NCBI GenBank assembly: GCA_016271365.2
Contig: CM057451.1
Span: 373,013,501-373,077,500, forward strand
Origin: Neoceratodus forsteri
Taxonomy: Eukaryota; Chordata; Ceratodontiformes; Ceratodontidae
DNA: 64,000 bases
Direction of reading: 5' to 3'
Shown here: positions 1-10,545 of the stretch, in pieces
Position numbering within the stretch: the stretch's first letter is position 1
Layout of the letters: every line of letters starts with the position of its first letter
Made by a program: the position numbers and the translations under genes
The notes under the pieces: model-generated
Databases searched by the model: none
Seen by the model: the letters and a program-made list of their open reading frames with translations, nothing else
Told to the model about the DNA's origin: nothing

Positions 1-1207
1 GCAGCTTCAGCTAGGAGTAGGGACATCCTGGACTCCCCACAGGGGGTGTTCCTCAGGCAACTAGTAAGAGATCCCACTCGTAAGGGAGCAATATTGGACT
101 GTGTACTTACCAATGGGGATGGTGTTGCAGACATCATGGTGAACGGCCACCTGGGGACCAGTGATCACCATACAGTGCGGTTCATATAAGGGCTGTGGCA
201 GAATCAAACCACACAAAGGTGAGGGTCCTGGACTTCAGGAGGGCCAACTTTACAAAGATGGGGAAAGCCTCAGGGATGCTTTGGTGGGGGGAGACTTGGG
301 TGGAGTGGAGGAACAGTGGGCGAAACTAAAAGGGGTCACAGTGAAGGCAACACACCTTTGCATCAGGCAAGCAAGCAAAAGCAAGACAAAAAAAAGAGAC
401 CACTGTTGTTCTTGAAACAGGTGGGTGGGAAGGTAAAGGCAAAAAAAGTTAGCATTCAGGAGGTATAAGGAGATGCAGAGGGAGGAGGACAGGGAGGTAT
501 ATCAGGAGAAGCAGAGGGAGTCTGGGAAAGCAGTCAGGAGCACAAGGGTGTAAACGGAGGAGAAAATAGCCCAGGCAGTACAAAAAGGGATCAAAACATT
601 TTTCAGGTATGTAAGCGAAAGGAGAAAGACCAGGTTAGGGATAATAAAGTTAAGGAGGGAAGTGGGGGGGAGTGTGTGGAGGGGGACCAGGAAAAAGCAG
701 ACATCCTGAACAAATACTTTGGTTCAGTGTTCAGAGAGGAAGGGGAAGGTGAGGGATCACAGATAAATGACAGGAGCATCAAAGGAAGCGAAGTGGATGC
801 TAGTCCATTTACAGAGAAGAGAGTCCTGAAGGAACTCGCAAATCTGAAAGTGGACAAGGCAATGGGGCCAGACAGGATACACCCAAGAATATTGAAGGAG
901 CTCAGATGAGTGCTGGCTGCACTTCTGACAGTGCTGTTCAACCACTTGCTAGGGACAAAAGTGGTCTTGGATGACTGGAGGAAGGCAGATGTAATCCCAC
1001 TTCACAAAAGTGGTAGCAGGGAGGTGGCTGGCACTTAAAAGACAGTCAGCTTGACATCAGTGGTGGAGAAATTAATGGAATCACTATGAAAGGAAAGAAT
1101 TGTGGAATATATTGAATCCAGTAGCTTACATGACCCGAGGCAGCATGGGCTCACAGTGGTGAGGTCATGTCAAACAAATCTAATAGACTAGATAGATGGG
1201 TGACTAG
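1..1207 (+). mobile_element. CR1-A LINE, upstream half (endonuclease C-terminus to RT start)
   Basis: This is the left part of a CR1-clade non-LTR retrotransposon that already runs at the window edge. Frame 1 (1-177) encodes the end of the apurinic-like endonuclease, including the family pattern LDCVLTNGDG and the conserved SDHH near 160, then a stop. The 180-670 stretch is a degraded linker. At 676-909 the RT N-terminal block appears (KAMGPDRIHPRILKELR). Degraded RT sequence continues to about 1195, including HKSGSR and QTNLID. The element is broken at 1207 by the gypsy LTR and resumes at 11288 in register with the missing RT block VVDQGGAVDVAYLDFSKAF. Several stops show it is dead. Confidence 0.88.
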
Positions 1208-1930
1208 TGTCGTTGAGGCACAGTTCAGGAAGCATAGGAAAATCAGGAGCAGTTGTAACATTTGCAACGAATGATTTATTATTAATAACAGTAACATAAA
1301 AAAATAAAATTGTTCAGTATAAAATAAGAAAATCCATCTAGGTTTCTTCTCAATTTTCAATCTCAGTCTGTGTGTTTCTCTTGCAAGAATTTGCAGTTCT
1401 GTTTTTATAAGTCTTTGCAACCCCCACTCGTTAAGAAAACAGCATGCTTCTCACATAGTGTTCTTGTAAGTTTCAACAAGTGCAGCAAAAAGAACATTGT
1501 GACCCAAAACTGCCCTCTTGCTTACAGCTTCTCAGAGAGTTTGCAAACAGGTTAACCCCTTGAGTTCCAAACAGCCTTTTTGCAATCATTTCAACAGTAT
1601 AACTATATACATATCAACAGTAAAACTATATACATTTCAAAACAAAGGGATCCCAGTATCAGTTAAATTTCCACATAATGATTCACATATATTTTTATAC
1701 CAGCAGATTTGCAAGGGGGTTGAAAAGAAAGAACAGCAAGAGAAGGTAGAGAGACAGTGAGAAGCAAAGAATTACAAAACTGTTGGGGTGATCAAGTCCT
1801 AGGTCTCATTAGAAAATTTGGATGCACAACCAGACAGAGAAGAGACAGAAAAGGAAAGAATAGAACAGATCCTTGCATTTAACTCTTTTTCCATAACAAC
1901 TGGGACAGGGTGATATTCAACCTTGTCACA
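1208..1930 (-). repeat. Gypsy-A 3' LTR
   Basis: This is a 723-bp LTR. On the plus strand it starts TGTCGTTGAGGCAC and ends CCTTGTCACA, so in element orientation it begins TGTGACAAGG. It aligns along its whole length with 10546-11287 and with the solo LTR at 39128-40045. Shared blocks include the AATAAATCA region near the left end and the segment matching 'gggacagggtgatattcaa' near the right end. Confidence 0.88.
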
Positions 1931-1946
1931 TACCCCCCTCCTTAAG
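1931..1946 (-). promoter_or_regulatory. Polypurine tract of gypsy-A
   Basis: Immediately inside the 3' LTR the minus strand reads AAGGAGGGGGGTA and then the LTR start TGTGACA. A purine run abutting the 3' LTR is the expected plus-strand primer site of an LTR retrotransposon. Confidence 0.7.
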
Positions 1947-1998
1947 AGGGAACCTGTTTTACAAAAACAGGTTTCCAAAACTTTCTAGTAATTCTCAT

Positions 1999-2345
1999 TT
2001 AACATAAGCATATTATCTTTACAGTTCTATGCGTATGCAGTATCCTTTTTTTCATAACAACAGTACTGTTAAATGTCTTTAGCAAGTTGCACATTTCTGC
2101 AGTTTGTTCGGAGGTTAAGGAAACATTCACCTTGACAGCATCAGCAGTTACAGTTTGTTCCAGTCTATCATAAGCTACATCAGTATCTTCTTTATCAGTT
2201 TCTGGTAAAACTAGCAAAACAGCTTTTGGTGTTTTTTCAACCCATTTCTTGAGGAGGTTATCTTCCCATGTTTCTTTCATTACATCTAACGGCCCTCTAG
2301 GTTGTCTACCATACAGTATTTCAAATGATGAAAAACCCGCTGATG
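1999..2345 (-). pseudogene. Gypsy-A integrase C-terminus and pre-RT linker (truncated)
   Basis: The minus-strand frame ending at 1999 follows the integrase core and contains GPLDVMKETWED, then NLLKKWVEK, VLLVLPET, and SLTSEQTAEMCNLLKTFNS. In vertebrate gypsy elements the last pattern resembles the segment just before the RT domain ('LS..Q...L..LL..F'). Here it lies downstream of integrase, which is the pol order of Gmr1-like elements. After LLKTFNS the similarity stops and the sequence passes into the 3' untranslated region, so RT and RNase H appear to be deleted. A shorter deletion also seems to join ETWED to NLLKKW. Family assignment is from recognised motifs, not an alignment. Confidence 0.6.
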
Positions 2346-2382
2346 CCTGTGGAACTTCTCTGTAGGCAAAAATCAGGTAAGG

Positions 2383-3097
2383 TCAGTACTGGTCCCAGTC
2401 TTTCCCTTCCCCTTTTATAAACCTTTTTAACATGTGTTTTAGGGTTTGATTAAAATGCTCAACAAGACCGTCTGTCTGAGGATGATAAGGGGAGGTTCTT
2501 ATGGCAGTGATACCTAGTAGTCGGTACAGCTCCTTAAGTAATGAAGCACCATAATTACTACCCTGATCACTGAGTAATGATTTATTTACTGTAGGTATGC
2601 CCACTCTGCTGAAAATTTTGGCAAGCTCTGCTGCCACTTTTGGGGCTGTGACAGCACGCATTGGAACTGCCTCTGGATATCGAGTAGCATAGTCACATAC
2701 TACCAAAGTGAATCAATTACCCTTTTTACTTTTGTCTAAGGGGCCAACCACATCCATTGCAACTCTCTCAAAAGGCACATCTATCAAGGGTAGGGGCACC
2801 TTGTCTTTTTTTAGTCACTGGAGCTACTTTCTGACACTCAGCACAAGAACTGCAATAGATAGAAACATCTTCATGAATTCCAGGGTAGTAAAATCTGTAC
2901 AGCAATCTGGCAAGGGTGTGATCCCTCCCTGAGTGATTAGCCATAGGACTACCATGTGCTATCTGTAACAACTCAGATCTATACTTTTGTGGTATAACCA
3001 ATTGTTCTATCTGGTCCTGTGTCTGAGGTTTAGCCCAAACTCTGTACAGTAGCCCATTACATTTTTTGAACATAGGTTCACCCTGATTTGATTTCAC
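2383..3097 (-). pseudogene. Gypsy-A integrase (zinc-binding and DDE core)
   Basis: Integrase inserts the reverse-transcribed cDNA into the genome. On the minus strand, 3097-2768 encodes the N-terminal HHCC zinc-binding domain: HSGRDHTLARLLYRFYYPG, then CSSCAEC. The catalytic core (2706-2383) follows in another frame: the first D in CDYATRYPEA, the second in LLSDQGSNYG, and the E in DGLVEHFNQTLK, so all three catalytic acidic residues are present. A frameshift or stop around 2707-2768 separates the two domains. Upstream (3098-3466) a degraded linker joins this to protease with no room for an RT. This is a broken gene, confidently integrase. Confidence 0.88.
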
Positions 3098-3466
3098 CCC
3101 CAGCTGCTTAAAATAACCCTGGAGAGAAACATCATTAGCTTTTCCTGAAAGAAAATTACAATCAGTGATCAGTTTAGTTTCAGCATTTTCATAGGTTAAC
3201 CCATTATGTCCATCAGTCTTTTGTTGCCACTGTTTCTTCAGGCATCATCTTTCTTTCCTGGACTTCTGGATCTTGGAGTTGTGCTCAAACAAGTCCGAAT
3301 CAACATCAGCAAAAGGAAAATAGTCCCCACCATCTGAAATGTTCTTTGCCTGAGTTCTTATCACCATAGCTGCTGAAACATCAGGATTTACTCCCTCTTT
3401 GATTAACTCAGTAAATCCTGGAAAGTCATTTCAAATAATCACAGGTACAGGTAACTTAGGTACTAA

Positions 3467-3739
3467 CTACTCCCCTTTCATTTGTTGTGACACCCTCTTA
3501 ATAGTGAGAGTCACTTGGCTGGTGGGATAGTATTGAGTGTCCCCGTGGATGCAGATTACACCAGTACCTGGTCCTTTTGGACAGTGTTTTCCCAGCACTT
3601 CAATATGCACCAGGGTCTGTCTGCTTCCCGAGTCTATAAGTCCCTTCACAGTCTTATCTCCCATCTTCATATCTGTTAAGTACTTGCCCCAGTTTGCTAA
3701 GGACAAATCTGCTCCAGTATCACTCTTCTTAGTAAACAT
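3467..3739 (-). pseudogene. Gypsy-A retropepsin (aspartic protease)
   Basis: A minus-strand frame of 90 residues begins at the CR1-B junction. It contains VKGLIDSGSRQTLVHIEVL, where D-S-G is the retroviral-type protease active site; the following positions fit the family fold. The protein would process the gag-pol polyprotein. Its N-terminal join to gag is interrupted by CR1-B, and on the far side of that insertion gag resumes with its CCHC knuckle near 9431. The frame ends at a stop before the linker to integrase. Confidence 0.78.
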
Positions 3740-4010
3740 AGAAACATAGAATTTGACGGCAGATAAGGACCGCTTGGCCCACCCAGTCTGCCCATTTCCC
3801 TACCTACTGGATAAGCTGCAGATCCTAGTTAACCAGCAGCCTACTTCTTTCTACCCCCAACCCCCAGAATTGCCTTATGACTATCCCATGCATGCTTGAA
3901 TTCCACCACTGATTTTGACTCCACAACCTCCTCCGAAGGCCATTCCATGCATCCACAACCCTCTCTGAAAAATACTTCCTTAAATTACCTCTGAGCCGCC
4001 CCCTCTATCT

Positions 4011-6710
4011 TCAAATTGTGCCCTCTTGTTCTTGCACACCTCTTTTTTTGAAAGATGCTACCTCTTGGACTTTGTTGATTCCTTGAGGTACTTGAAAGTT
4101 TCTATCATGTCCCCCTCTCCTCCTTTCCTCAGAGGCTATACATATTAAGCTCCTTAAGTCTCTCTTCATATGTCTCCTCAGTGCAGACCCTTTTTCTTTA
4201 GTTGCCCTCCTCTGGACAGCTTCCATCCTGTCTATGTCTTTGTGAGATTGGGTCTCCAGAACTGCACACAGTACTCAGATGGGGTCTCACCAGCTGTCTG
4301 TACAGAGGGATAATAACTTCCTGTTTTCTACTGGTGATGCCTCTCCCTATGCATCCCAGTATCCCCCCAGCCCTCCTTGCTGCCTACTCACATTGCTTGC
4401 CCACCTTTAGGTCATCTGATATGACTACCCCCAGGTCCCTTTCCATTTTTGTTGTTGTTAGTATCTCACCTCCCATTGTGTACTCTTCCCCTGGGTTTTT
4501 GTTTCCCAGGTGCATTACCTTGCACTTCTTAGCATTGAATCTAAGCTGCCATACATTTGACCATTCCTCTAACCTTGCCAAGTCCCTTCTCATCCTTTCC
4601 ACCCCACCCTGTGCATCAACTCTGTTATAGATCTTAGTGTCATCTGCAAAGAGACATACTTTTCCTTCAGTCCTTCTGCAATGTCACTATAAAGACATTG
4701 AAGAGGACTGGTCCTAATACTGAACCTCATGGTGCCCGCTAGTAACCCTCCTTTCTTCTGAGTGGACTCCATTTACTATTACTCTCTGTGTCCTATTCTC
4801 CAGCCAATTCTTTACCCAGGCTGTCATCTTGGGACCCACTCCCAGGCTGGCTAACTTATATATTAATCTTTTGTGGGGACTGTGTCAAATGCCTTGCTAA
4901 AGTCTAGGTAGGCCATGTCACAGCCCCTCCCTGATCTACTACTTTGGTCACCCAGTCAAAAAAATCTATCAGATTCATCTGGCATGACCTTCCCATGTGA
5001 ATCCATGCTGCCTGGGTCTTGTGCCCTCTGGCCTCTAGATACTCGACAATTCTTTCCTTTAGAAAGTATTCCATCATTTTCCCTATCACTGAGAGTTAAA
5101 CTAACAGGTCTATAGTTTCCTGCTTCTGCCTTGCTCCCACTTTTGTGAAGGGAATCACATCTACCCTCCTCCAGTCCTCGGCACCACCCATCCTCCCATG
5201 ATTTGTTAAAGAGGGTAGTCAGTGGTGTCACTAGTTCCACCCTTAGTTCTTTTAGAATTCTGGGATGAATCCCATCAGGCCCATTGCTTTGTCCACCTTC
5301 AGTTTTAAGAGTTCTTTCAGAACCCTTTCTTCTGTAAATGGGCTGGTATCACTTCTGTATCCAGAGTGTTACTACTGTTTGTTTTATGTACCTCCCCTCT
5401 TCCTTTGTAAATACTGAGCAAAATATTTGTTTTTATCTACTTACATCACTCCTGCCCACCCTCCCTCCCTTTATTAAGCCTCACTATCCCTCCCTTGGTC
5501 TTCCTTGCTCCCTGATGTACCTATAAAGGTTTATTCCCCTTCTTAACTGAGGTTGGCTATCTTTTCCTCAGTTTGGGCCTTTGCTGTTCTACTGCCTTCC
5601 CAGCCTCCTTTGCTTTAACTGATACAGTTCTCTGTCCTGCTCCTTCTGCGATTCCTTGTACTTCCTGAATACTTTCTTTTTCTTGAACCTTCTGCCACTT
5701 CCTTTGAGAACCATAGTGGTTTCTTACATCATCTTGTTTTGTTTATTTGCTTCACACAAGGCTGGAATTATCTCTGTGATGGCAGTTTTTATTATTCCCA
5801 TTGTTCTTCACCCCTCCTTCCCACCCATTTGCTAATTGCATTCCTTAGGCACTCACCCATTTGTAAAGTCAGCCTCCTAAGTCGATACTTTTGTCTTTGT
5901 ATGGCTTGACTCTATTGCTGTGTTGTGTGAACCATACTGTTGAGTAGTCGCTAGTTCCCAGATGGCTACCCACTTCTACATCTGTGATCCTCTCCATCTC
6001 CATTTGAGAGTATCCAGGTCTAATATTACCCTCTCGAGTGGGCTCCAGTACTAGTTGTCTAAGGCATGCCCCTGTGGGGCATCTAGAATAACTGCACTCT
6101 TGGTGGCAGCTGCAACTGCGCTCCAGTTAACATCTGCATATTCAGATCACCCATCAGCAATATCTCCCTTTTCTGCCATTCTAAGTATACTTTCTATCAT
6201 TTCCTTGTCCATTTCCTCCCCCATGAGAAGAGTCTGTACTCTAACCCCTGTGCGGATTGTGGTGCCATTGCCTGTCTCAAATTTTACCCACGGTGCTTCT
6301 TCTCCTCCTGTTTACCCTTTTGTTCTGTTGCTTTATTCCTTCCTTATGTAAAGACTACTCCTCCCTCTTTTACCCTCCCTGTCCCTCCTGTAGATAGTGT
6401 ATCCTGGTATGTTTACGTCCCAGTCATGGTTTTGTGTGTACCATGTTTCTGTGACTGCCACGATATCCAGATGTTCCTCCTCCATCAAGGCCACTAATTC
6501 AGGAAGTTTGTTACCTAGACTACGGGCATTGGTACTCATTGCTCTCCATTTTTTGATGGCCTTACCTTCTGTTGCAGCATCCCCCACTGACCGTTCTACC
6601 TTGGTCTTTTTCTCATTTAGTACCCTGTTTTGTAGGAAGAGGCTGGGATTTTTCTGCTGCTTGTCAGTGCCTCTCCCATTGACTAGTTTAAAAGCTTGCC
6701 AATGAAGCAT
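4011..6710 (-). pseudogene. CR1-B ORF2: endonuclease-reverse transcriptase (broken)
   Basis: ORF2 nicks the target and reverse transcribes the LINE RNA. On the minus strand, 6710-6333 holds the endonuclease N-terminus: STNARSLGNKLPEL, then AVTETW with the catalytic Glu, then GYTIYRRDREGK. The next part, around 6200-6060, is frameshifted but shows DVNWSAVAAATKSAVIL. The RT spans about 5320-4400: LHKSGSKAEAGNYRPVSLT near 5100, a KVVDQGGAVTW block near 4910, and an intact FADD catalytic motif at 4639-4650. The C-terminal region contains RRATK and the KKCKVMHLGNKNPGEEY block. Many indels scatter the frame, so the gene is dead though only moderately diverged. Confidence 0.85.
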
Positions 6711-7632
6711 TTAAACCGATTGCTCAAAAGACTTGTTCCCTTCCTGGACAGATGCAGACCATCCTGCCAGTATAGGTTGGTGTCCCTCCAGGTGGAACCC
6801 CGAACTCAATGAAGCTAAACCCCCAGTTCGCATCATTTTTTTCAACCATTCATTAAACTGCATGGTGCCAATTACCCTCGCCTCCCCCATGCCTTTGACA
6901 GGCAACACCTCTGAGAAGGATACTGTGTTTGCTACTTGTCTTAGGCCCCTCCCCAACTCTGCAATGTCCTCCTGCACTGCTCTAACCTCATGATGAGCCA
7001 AGTCATTTGTCCCTAGGTGGACAATTACATCCAGCTCAGAATCCCTGCAGCCTGTTGTTGTGATCCTGAGGATGCGCTTCCTGTCCTCAGAGCCATGGCA
7101 CCAGGCAGGCACCTCTTCAGATTTCCCAGCTCCTCCCAGTTCTATCCTCCTAATAACTGAGTCCCCCACCAGGAGCTGCTTCCTTTCCTTGTGGTGTCCT
7201 CTGCCTCCTTCCTGTGGGCCTCCTTGTGACAGTTGTCCTCAGCCTCCTTAGTCTCCTCTGTAGGTGTATCTATAGGGAGCTATGCTCCCCAGAATGGTGT
7301 ATGGATTGTGGTGTGCAACATCTGACTGGGTGTGCCTCTGTTTCACCATCCTCATCCTCCCTGAGCCCACTGTGGTCCAACTGCTGTGCTTTCTTTGCAA
7401 CCTCTGAGGTAGTGGTGGTGGTTCTGGTGCTCCCTGGATGGGGAGGTTCCTTCCTACTGTCCATTGTGGCCTGGGGGAAGGTCCCTGTACTACTGTCCAG
7501 TGTGGCCTGAAGACGGGCAACTTCCTCCCTCAGGGCAGACAGTTGTCTGCAAATAGGGCAGCATCTCAGCCTCCAGAAAGACTCCTGGAAGACTGCTGCC
7601 CCACAGCCATTACATTGCACTACTCCCCACAT
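6711..7632 (-). pseudogene. CR1-B ORF1: zinc-finger and SGNH-esterase protein (frameshifted)
   Basis: CR1 ORF1 proteins bind nucleic acid, and many carry a PHD-like zinc finger and an SGNH-type esterase domain. The N-terminal frame starts at 7632 (MWGVVQCNGCGAAVF) with the Cys pattern CNGC...CCPIC followed by a short coiled-coil-like LREEVARLQATL. The second frame (7169-6711) holds the esterase block: GDSVIRRIELGG with the GDS nucleophile motif and HLGTNDLAHHE with the GxND motif. A frameshift lies between 7270 and 7169. ORF2 starts directly downstream. Confidence 0.82.
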
Positions 7633-9417
7633 TTTTTTTTGTGTGATTGGTTTGTAATGTAGAAATATATATTTATATTATACAATGTTTATGCTTATAT
7701 TGTCAGTGCAGTGTGCTAGAGAGGATATGACAGTGACATGCACCTTGCACTCTTGAGGAATGATGTCAGAACCCCAGGTATAAAGGAACTATTTCAGGGT
7801 GGGTGGGGTGAGGGTGGGGAAGGGTTGGGCTAAACTGTGCCTACATAAAACAATCAGCTAGAAGCTCTGACCCACTGCTGCAATGAGTGCCTCCTGTCAG
7901 GAAGATGCCCTACACAACAATTTGATAGAGAAATACCCTGCTAATCAATCAGAGAAAAATCCACACATCCAAGTCAGACTAGGTAAACCTTCCCAGCCCA
8001 AAACAGGCCTGGTGGTTTGTGCTCCTGAGAGCTGTCCGCCCAAAATAAGTCAGCTGTGCTTTAAACTCTTTCTGCACTGAAAATCTTAAGAATTGTAACA
8101 AACAAGCGTAAACCTTAATCCACCACCCTCTGTTGCTTGAAAGACCGTCTTTTCCTGTTTCACACTGCAGGTTTTCTGTGACCACTCCTTAACTCCAGTA
8201 ACTCTGTTTAAAAGAGTTTAACTATCACAAACTCCAACGCACCAGTAAATTATTTAAAAATAGTTTCAGTCCCAAAAGCCTAGTAGTCAATCCAGCTACC
8301 CCCAAGGGACAACCAGAATGAAGTATTTAAACACTTTATGAGGTTACTTCAAGATAAGCAGAGTTTGCAAGTTTCTTTTTCAACTGCTCAGCCACCTGAA
8401 ATTTAAAAATAGTTTAACTGTCAGCAAATCCTATGTAGACAATCTAGCTACCTCCAGGACCTACCCAAATGCAGTATTTAAATCCTTCTGAAGTTACTAA
8501 CAAGATAAACAGAGTTTACAAGCCCCTTCTTGGTTAAACCCTAAATAAATATGTGAATAAAAAGCAATTACCAAGGTAGTTATTTTCACCTCCCACAGAA
8601 TTAAGTAAAAGTGCAGTTTGTTGCAGATATCAAGTGCAATATAGAATTTCTCACACAGCTCAGTTGAAGAAAGCAGTATCCTTCCAGCTCCAGCTTAATG
8701 TGCTTTGTGTCTTTTGAAAACTGCAGCCTGTAGTGACTTATAGCAATCTGATCTAGTCTGGATATCTCCACCCAGGGCAATTTGTTGCCAATGGTTATAT
8801 GTAGCCCTTCCTTTTCCAATACAACCTGTTTGGTCTGAAAACAATGTCCTGCCCCTAAGGCTGTCTGTGTTTCAGTTCACACTGCAGGATTTTCTGTGAC
8901 CACTCCTTAACCCCAGTAACTCTGTTTAAAAGAGTTTAACTATCACAAACTCCCTCACCAGTAAATTATTTAAAATAGTTTCAGTCCCAAAAGCCTAGTA
9001 GTCAATCCAGCTACCCCCAAGGGACAACCAGAATGAAGTATTTAAACACTTATGAGGTTACTTCCAAGATAAGCAGAGTTTGCAAGTTTCTTTTCAACTG
9101 CTCAGCCACCTGAAATTTAAAAATAGTTTAACTGTCAGCAAATCCTAGTAGACAATCTAGCTACCTCCAAGGACCTACCCAAATGCAGTATTTAAATCCT
9201 TCTGAAGTTACTAACAAGATAAACAGAGTTTACAAGCCCCTTCTTGGTTAAACCCTAAATAAATATGTGAATAAAAAGCAATTACCAAGGGTAGTTATTT
9301 TCACCTCCCACAGAATTAAGCAAAAGTGCACGTTTGTTGCAGATATCAAGTGCAATATAGAATTTCTCACACAGCTCACAGTTGAAGAAAGCAGTATCCT
9401 TCCAGCTCCAGCAAATG
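7633..9417 (-). promoter_or_regulatory. CR1-B 5' untranslated region with a tandem ~717-bp monomer
   Basis: Upstream of ORF1 there is 1.8 kb without coding similarity. About 8150-8868 and 8869-9417 are two direct copies of one unit. For example, CACACTGCAG is followed by ttttctgtgacc at 8161 and again at 8878, an offset of 717 bp. The homology runs to 'ccttccagctccagc' in both copies. The outer copy is truncated. Tandem 5' monomers act as promoters in some LINEs, so this is a candidate promoter array; that role is inference. 7797-7829 is a run of G tracts on the plus strand. Confidence 0.62.
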
Positions 9418-9430
9418 TGCTTTGTGTGTG

Positions 9431-10444
9431 GCAGTTTCTTGCAGTATGACCTGGCTTATTACAGTTATAGCAAATAAAGTCTTTTGGTGCATATTTGTTA
9501 CCCCCACCAGAGTTCTTATCAGACTTGGAGTTTAAATGGGGAGAAAAAAGTGTCTTACCAGTGCTTGGCTGTTACCTCACTGCTGTGGCATCTCTCTGGC
9601 TATTTGCTAGTCTTCAGCCAAAGAAACAGACTTTTCCCCACTTTTGGGTTGGTGTTCTTTCACCCAAAGCTGCACATCTGTAGGCAGAATGTTGATGAAT
9701 TGTTCCATTGCAAATGTTTTGATGATCTATGGGACAGTTTTGCCCTTTGATTGGAGTCATTTTATCAGGAGTTCTCTGAGTTGGGTGAAGGCTTCTTGAG
9801 GACTGTCGACCAAGTTGTACTTCAGAGATCAAAATCTCTGCCTGTAGGTCTCTCCTGAGATGCTATACCTTTTCAGGATTTCGCTTTTCACCAGGTCATA
9901 GTTTTTGGACTGTGCAGTGTCTATATTGCTGTAGGCAAGTTGGGCTTTACCTGTCAGGTAAGGTATCAGCCTGACTGCCCATTGTTGCTTTGGCCACTGG
10001 CAGGCTGCAGCAACCCTTTCAAAAGTTGTCAGGTATGCATCAGTATCATCCGAGGGACACACCTTTGTAAGTTTAATGTATTTTAAGTTGTTTGTGTCCT
10101 GTTGCTCTGCTGGACCAGTGCCAGATCCTACATAGCCTGTTAGGCATCCAGCCACCGCTGCCCCTGTTGCTGCATCACTTCTCTCCTCTCCTCTGCTGCT
10201 CCTGTCACTGCATCTCTTCTCTGCTCTGCTGCTCGAGTTGTTGTATTTCTTCTTTTGTCTGTTTCTCCATTTCTTTTTGTTGTATAGCCCACCATTTGAA
10301 AAAGGCAGTCAGGCTTTCTGTTACTGCCTGTTCTTTTTCTATAACTGGAGCTAGCTGTACAGTCTCAGCTTGGACTTCTGTCTCTGCTAGTTTGGCTGTC
10401 ATTCTCCTAGTAACCACTCCTGGGCTTGCTGCTGCAGAATCCAT
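9431..10444 (-). pseudogene. Gypsy-A gag with SCAN-like capsid and CCHC zinc knuckle
   Basis: Gag forms the intracellular particle and binds the RNA. The minus-strand frame starts at 10444 (MDSAAASPGVVTRRM) with a Glu/Gln-rich coiled-coil-like region to 10205. After a frameshift, 10155-9829 carries the capsid pattern DDTDAYLTTFERVAAACQWP, then QWAVRLIPYLTGKAQLAY and YDLVKSEILKRY. Further on, in shifted frames (about 9760-9640), MEQFINILPTDVQLWVKEHQ and SLAEDY resemble the SCAN domain. The CCHC knuckle CYNCNKPGHTARNC is at 9472-9431. Published work derives the SCAN domain from Gmr1-like gag, which fits. Stops and frameshifts make it non-functional. Confidence 0.8.
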
Positions 10445-10523
10445 ATCTTTCTTCTATGCTTCCCTGGTACCAGTTCTAGTACCCATGCACAAAACTCCTG
10501 GCTTAGAGTATGCACAGCGTAAA

Positions 10524-10545
10524 TCCCACTTAGGCTGACACCATC
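10524..10545 (-). promoter_or_regulatory. Primer-binding site of gypsy-A (tRNA-Leu-like)
   Basis: Just inside the 5' LTR, after three bases, the minus strand reads TGGTGTCAG, then CCT, then AAGTGGGATTT. Apart from the extra three bases it is complementary to the 3' end of vertebrate tRNA-Leu(CAA), which I recall ending CCCACTTCTGACACCA. Confidence 0.55.

Larger units (their letters stand above)
3738..9417 (-). mobile_element. CR1-B LINE, near full length, inside gypsy-A
   Basis: This is a 5.7-kb minus-strand CR1. Its 3' end at 3738 shows the CR1-type repeated octamer (TTCTATGT on the minus strand). It contains ORF2 (about 6710-4011), ORF1 (7632-6711) and a long 5' region (7633-9417) with a tandem duplication. 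It interrupts gypsy-A between gag and protease. The 3' 2 kb is nearly the same as CR1-F at 62146-64000, indicating one subfamily. Both ORFs carry frameshifts. I place the 5' boundary near 9417, where the gypsy CCHC knuckle frame begins; it could be off by tens of bases. Confidence 0.82.

Noticed and set aside
161..415. 84-residue plus-strand frame
   Set aside because: Lies out of frame with the CR1-A endonuclease end, in the degraded linker; no domain.
4202..4630. 142-residue plus-strand frame
   Set aside because: Antisense to the CR1-B RT C-terminal region; a similar antisense frame recurs over CR1-F (62448-62822).
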